Positions 62,770 to 64,000 of a stretch of 64,000 nt of DNA are shown here, piece by piece. The stretch is from assembly GCA_934746715.1 (NCBI GenBank), contig CAKVFI010000001.1:248001-312000 (forward strand), in the 5' to 3' direction. The stretch is from an uncultured Clostridia bacterium (lineage in GTDB: Bacteria; Bacillota; Clostridia; Christensenellales; UBA1242). The position numbers and the translations under genes were made by a program. The stretch's first letter is position 1; the number at the start of each line of letters is the position of its first letter. A model generated the notes under the pieces. It searched no databases. It saw nothing but the letters and a program-made list of their open reading frames with translations, and was not told the origin of the DNA.

Positions 62770-64000
62770 TTGATTACCTCCTTAAAACAAACGATTGTGC
62801 TGTCGTCTTCCAACGTGAAAATATATTCCATTTTATATTCGTTTGGCAATTTTAATTCTGGTTTTTCAAGCCTTATAGCATCAAAAGTAATTTCAAATTC
62901 CCAAACATCTCGCTTTTTGATTGTCAGCCAAATATCAAGACTTTCTTTTTTGATATTTGTGAGTAATTCGTTGTAAATATCATAAAACTTGCCAGCTATG
63001 CTAACTGGAATAGGACATTTATCAAGTCCAATACCAGCGTTTATATTAAGCCATTTTAGGTCGTTAAAGCTCTCGTTAAACAAAAGATTTAATTCATCTT
63101 TTGTAATTTCTTGTTTTTGTTCTGAAAGAAGAATAAGGCTTGTTTTTCGCTTTAAGTATCCAACAATGATTTTTATTTCATTTAAAGTTTCTTTTGTTTG
63201 CTTTTTGTTTTCAGTGGTTATCGTTTCTGGCAAATTGTTTAACAATTCTTCAAGCACATTTCTCTTGTTTTTAATCTGCTTTTCCACCTTGTTTAAAAGC
63301 AAGGCGTGTTGTTTAATTTGTTTTTCTTTTTGCAAAACTTCTTTTTTGTTTTCCAAAATTTTGTTTATATATTCAAGTTTTTCATTTTCGGTTTTAAGTT
63401 CTTTTTGCAAAGATTTAAGTTTTTCAACATCATTAAGCACCAAAAGTGTGCCAGAATTTAATTTTTGCTTTTCTAGTAGCATGTTGCTATTTGCTTTTTG
63501 TTTGCGATATTGCATATTTTGATATTCAATATCTTGCTTTTCATTCACTATTGCAAGTGGCACATTACAGGTTTCAAAGAACTCAAAATATGCTCCGCTG
63601 TTTTTGACAAGTCCACATTTTAGTGAAATATACACAAGCATTGTTCCTAAAACAGTGTAAACAAGTGTCATATCCGAAAGATATGGAACATATAGGTCGC
63701 CAGCCACATACACAATGCTATATGCAAGCACTAGTAAGATTACAAGACTTGGCAAAATCTTTTGCTTTATGGTCGTTTTTCTGTTTGAAAAAATATAAAA
63801 CAATACAATGGTTGTTAATATTTCAAGGAAAATAAAGGCGTAGATAATAAAATAGCCAAGGTTGTATTTATAGTTGCTTGAATGAGAACCAATCTCGCCG
63901 TCAGGGAAAATAAATACAAATTGATGAAAATCATTGGTTAAAACTAGCACTAATAAAAGCAAGGATATTGCAAGCGAAATAGTAGCAACAACTCTTTTAT
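62766..64000 (-). CDS. 7TM sensor protein with degenerate kinase-like C-terminus (partial)
   Basis: The frame stays open to the right edge, so the true start lies outside. The visible part has hydrophobic helices with LTNDFHQFVF, typical of the histidine kinase N-terminal 7TM domain, a PAS-like stretch (FFETCNVPLAIVNEKQDIEYQN), a long coiled coil (about 190-260 of the visible 411), and an end resembling a GHKL fold without N or G boxes. It probably senses a signal and works with the overlapping downstream kinase. Confidence 0.72.
   Translation of the reverse strand, partial: KRVVATISLAISLLLLVLVLTNDFHQFVFIFPDGEIGSHSSNYKYNLGYFIIYAFIFLEILTTIVLFYIFSNRKTTIKQKILPSLVILLVLAYSIVYVAGDLYVPYLSDMTLVYTVLGTMLVYISLKCGLVKNSGAYFEFFETCNVPLAIVNEKQDIEYQNMQYRKQKANSNMLLEKQKLNSGTLLVLNDVEKLKSLQKELKTENEKLEYINKILENKKEVLQKEKQIKQHALLLNKVEKQIKNKRNVLEELLNNLPETITTENKKQTKETLNEIKIIVGYLKRKTSLILLSEQKQEITKDELNLLFNESFNDLKWLNINAGIGLDKCPIPVSIAGKFYDIYNELLTNIKKESLDIWLTIKKRDVWEFEITFDAIRLEKPELKLPNEYKMEYIFTLEDDSTIVCFKEVIK

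Overview
The window reads as a chromosome segment of an AT-rich, low-GC Gram-positive bacterium, probably an uncultured Firmicutes/Clostridia-type lineage. This rests on strong AGGAGG-type ribosome binding sites, a T-box leader ahead of aspS, meso-diaminopimelate dehydrogenase, an AsnA-AsnS pair, FtsH, a Rel-type (p)ppGpp enzyme and sporulation-like M23 and YwmB-like proteins. No species can be named from the sequence alone.

Positions 1-33.4 kb are conserved chromosome. They carry acpP, ftsH, cvpA-tyrS, a gltX operon, a fabG-like reductase, a Ca2+-type P-ATPase, rel, ddh, a YigZ-like gene, argS, radC, three GNAT acetyltransferases, asnA-asnS and aspS. Two RNA control regions stand out. aspS has a T-box riboswitch. 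asnA-asnS is preceded by a 17-codon leader peptide with seven consecutive Asn codons followed by an intrinsic terminator, which looks like ribosome-mediated attenuation. Many first genes of transcription units have no Shine-Dalgarno site and carry a sigma-A -10 box 4-10 nt (mostly 6-7) before the ATG, so their mRNAs should be leaderless or nearly so.

At 33.35 kb a tRNA-Thr(GGT) gene marks the left end of a ~14 kb integrated island. The right end is a copy of the tRNA 3' half at 47.27-47.32 kb. Both ends carry copies of TTAGGTACA, probable arm sites of a tyrosine recombinase. Only a C-terminal stub of an integrase remains. The island carries an eight-gene minus-strand operon (46.9 to 36.4 kb): Phd/YefM-like protein, C5 DNA methyltransferase, unknown DUF3883-like protein, MORC-type GHKL ATPase, Z1-domain helicase, DUF4420 PD-(D/E)XK nuclease, AIPR protein and a frameshifted HNH nuclease. 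It matches the MutL/MORC-associated restriction-modification class. A TIGR04141/DUF6119-type gene lies beside it.

From 47.5 to 61 kb there is a second accessory block: an RloA-RloB (AbiL-like) pair, decayed mobile-element genes (ArdA-like, XRE regulator, SLOG and DUF4417 remnants), and a four-gene minus-strand operon (59.5 to 51.8 kb) encoding a DUF5655/PD-(D/E)XK-type protein, a restriction 'subunit M' protein, a large GIY-YIG-like/helicase/N6-adenine methyltransferase fusion and an OLD-family ATPase-TOPRIM nuclease. The window closes with a lipoprotein, a CPCC-type zinc protein and a two-gene membrane sensor/histidine-kinase unit that runs off the right edge.

The defence operons are tightly overlapped and so are probably translated as units. 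The two strongest candidates for little-described biology are the 51.8-59.5 kb operon and the control of the MORC/Z1 operon by an orphan Phd-like protein with twin TGTCAAGACA operators over its promoter.
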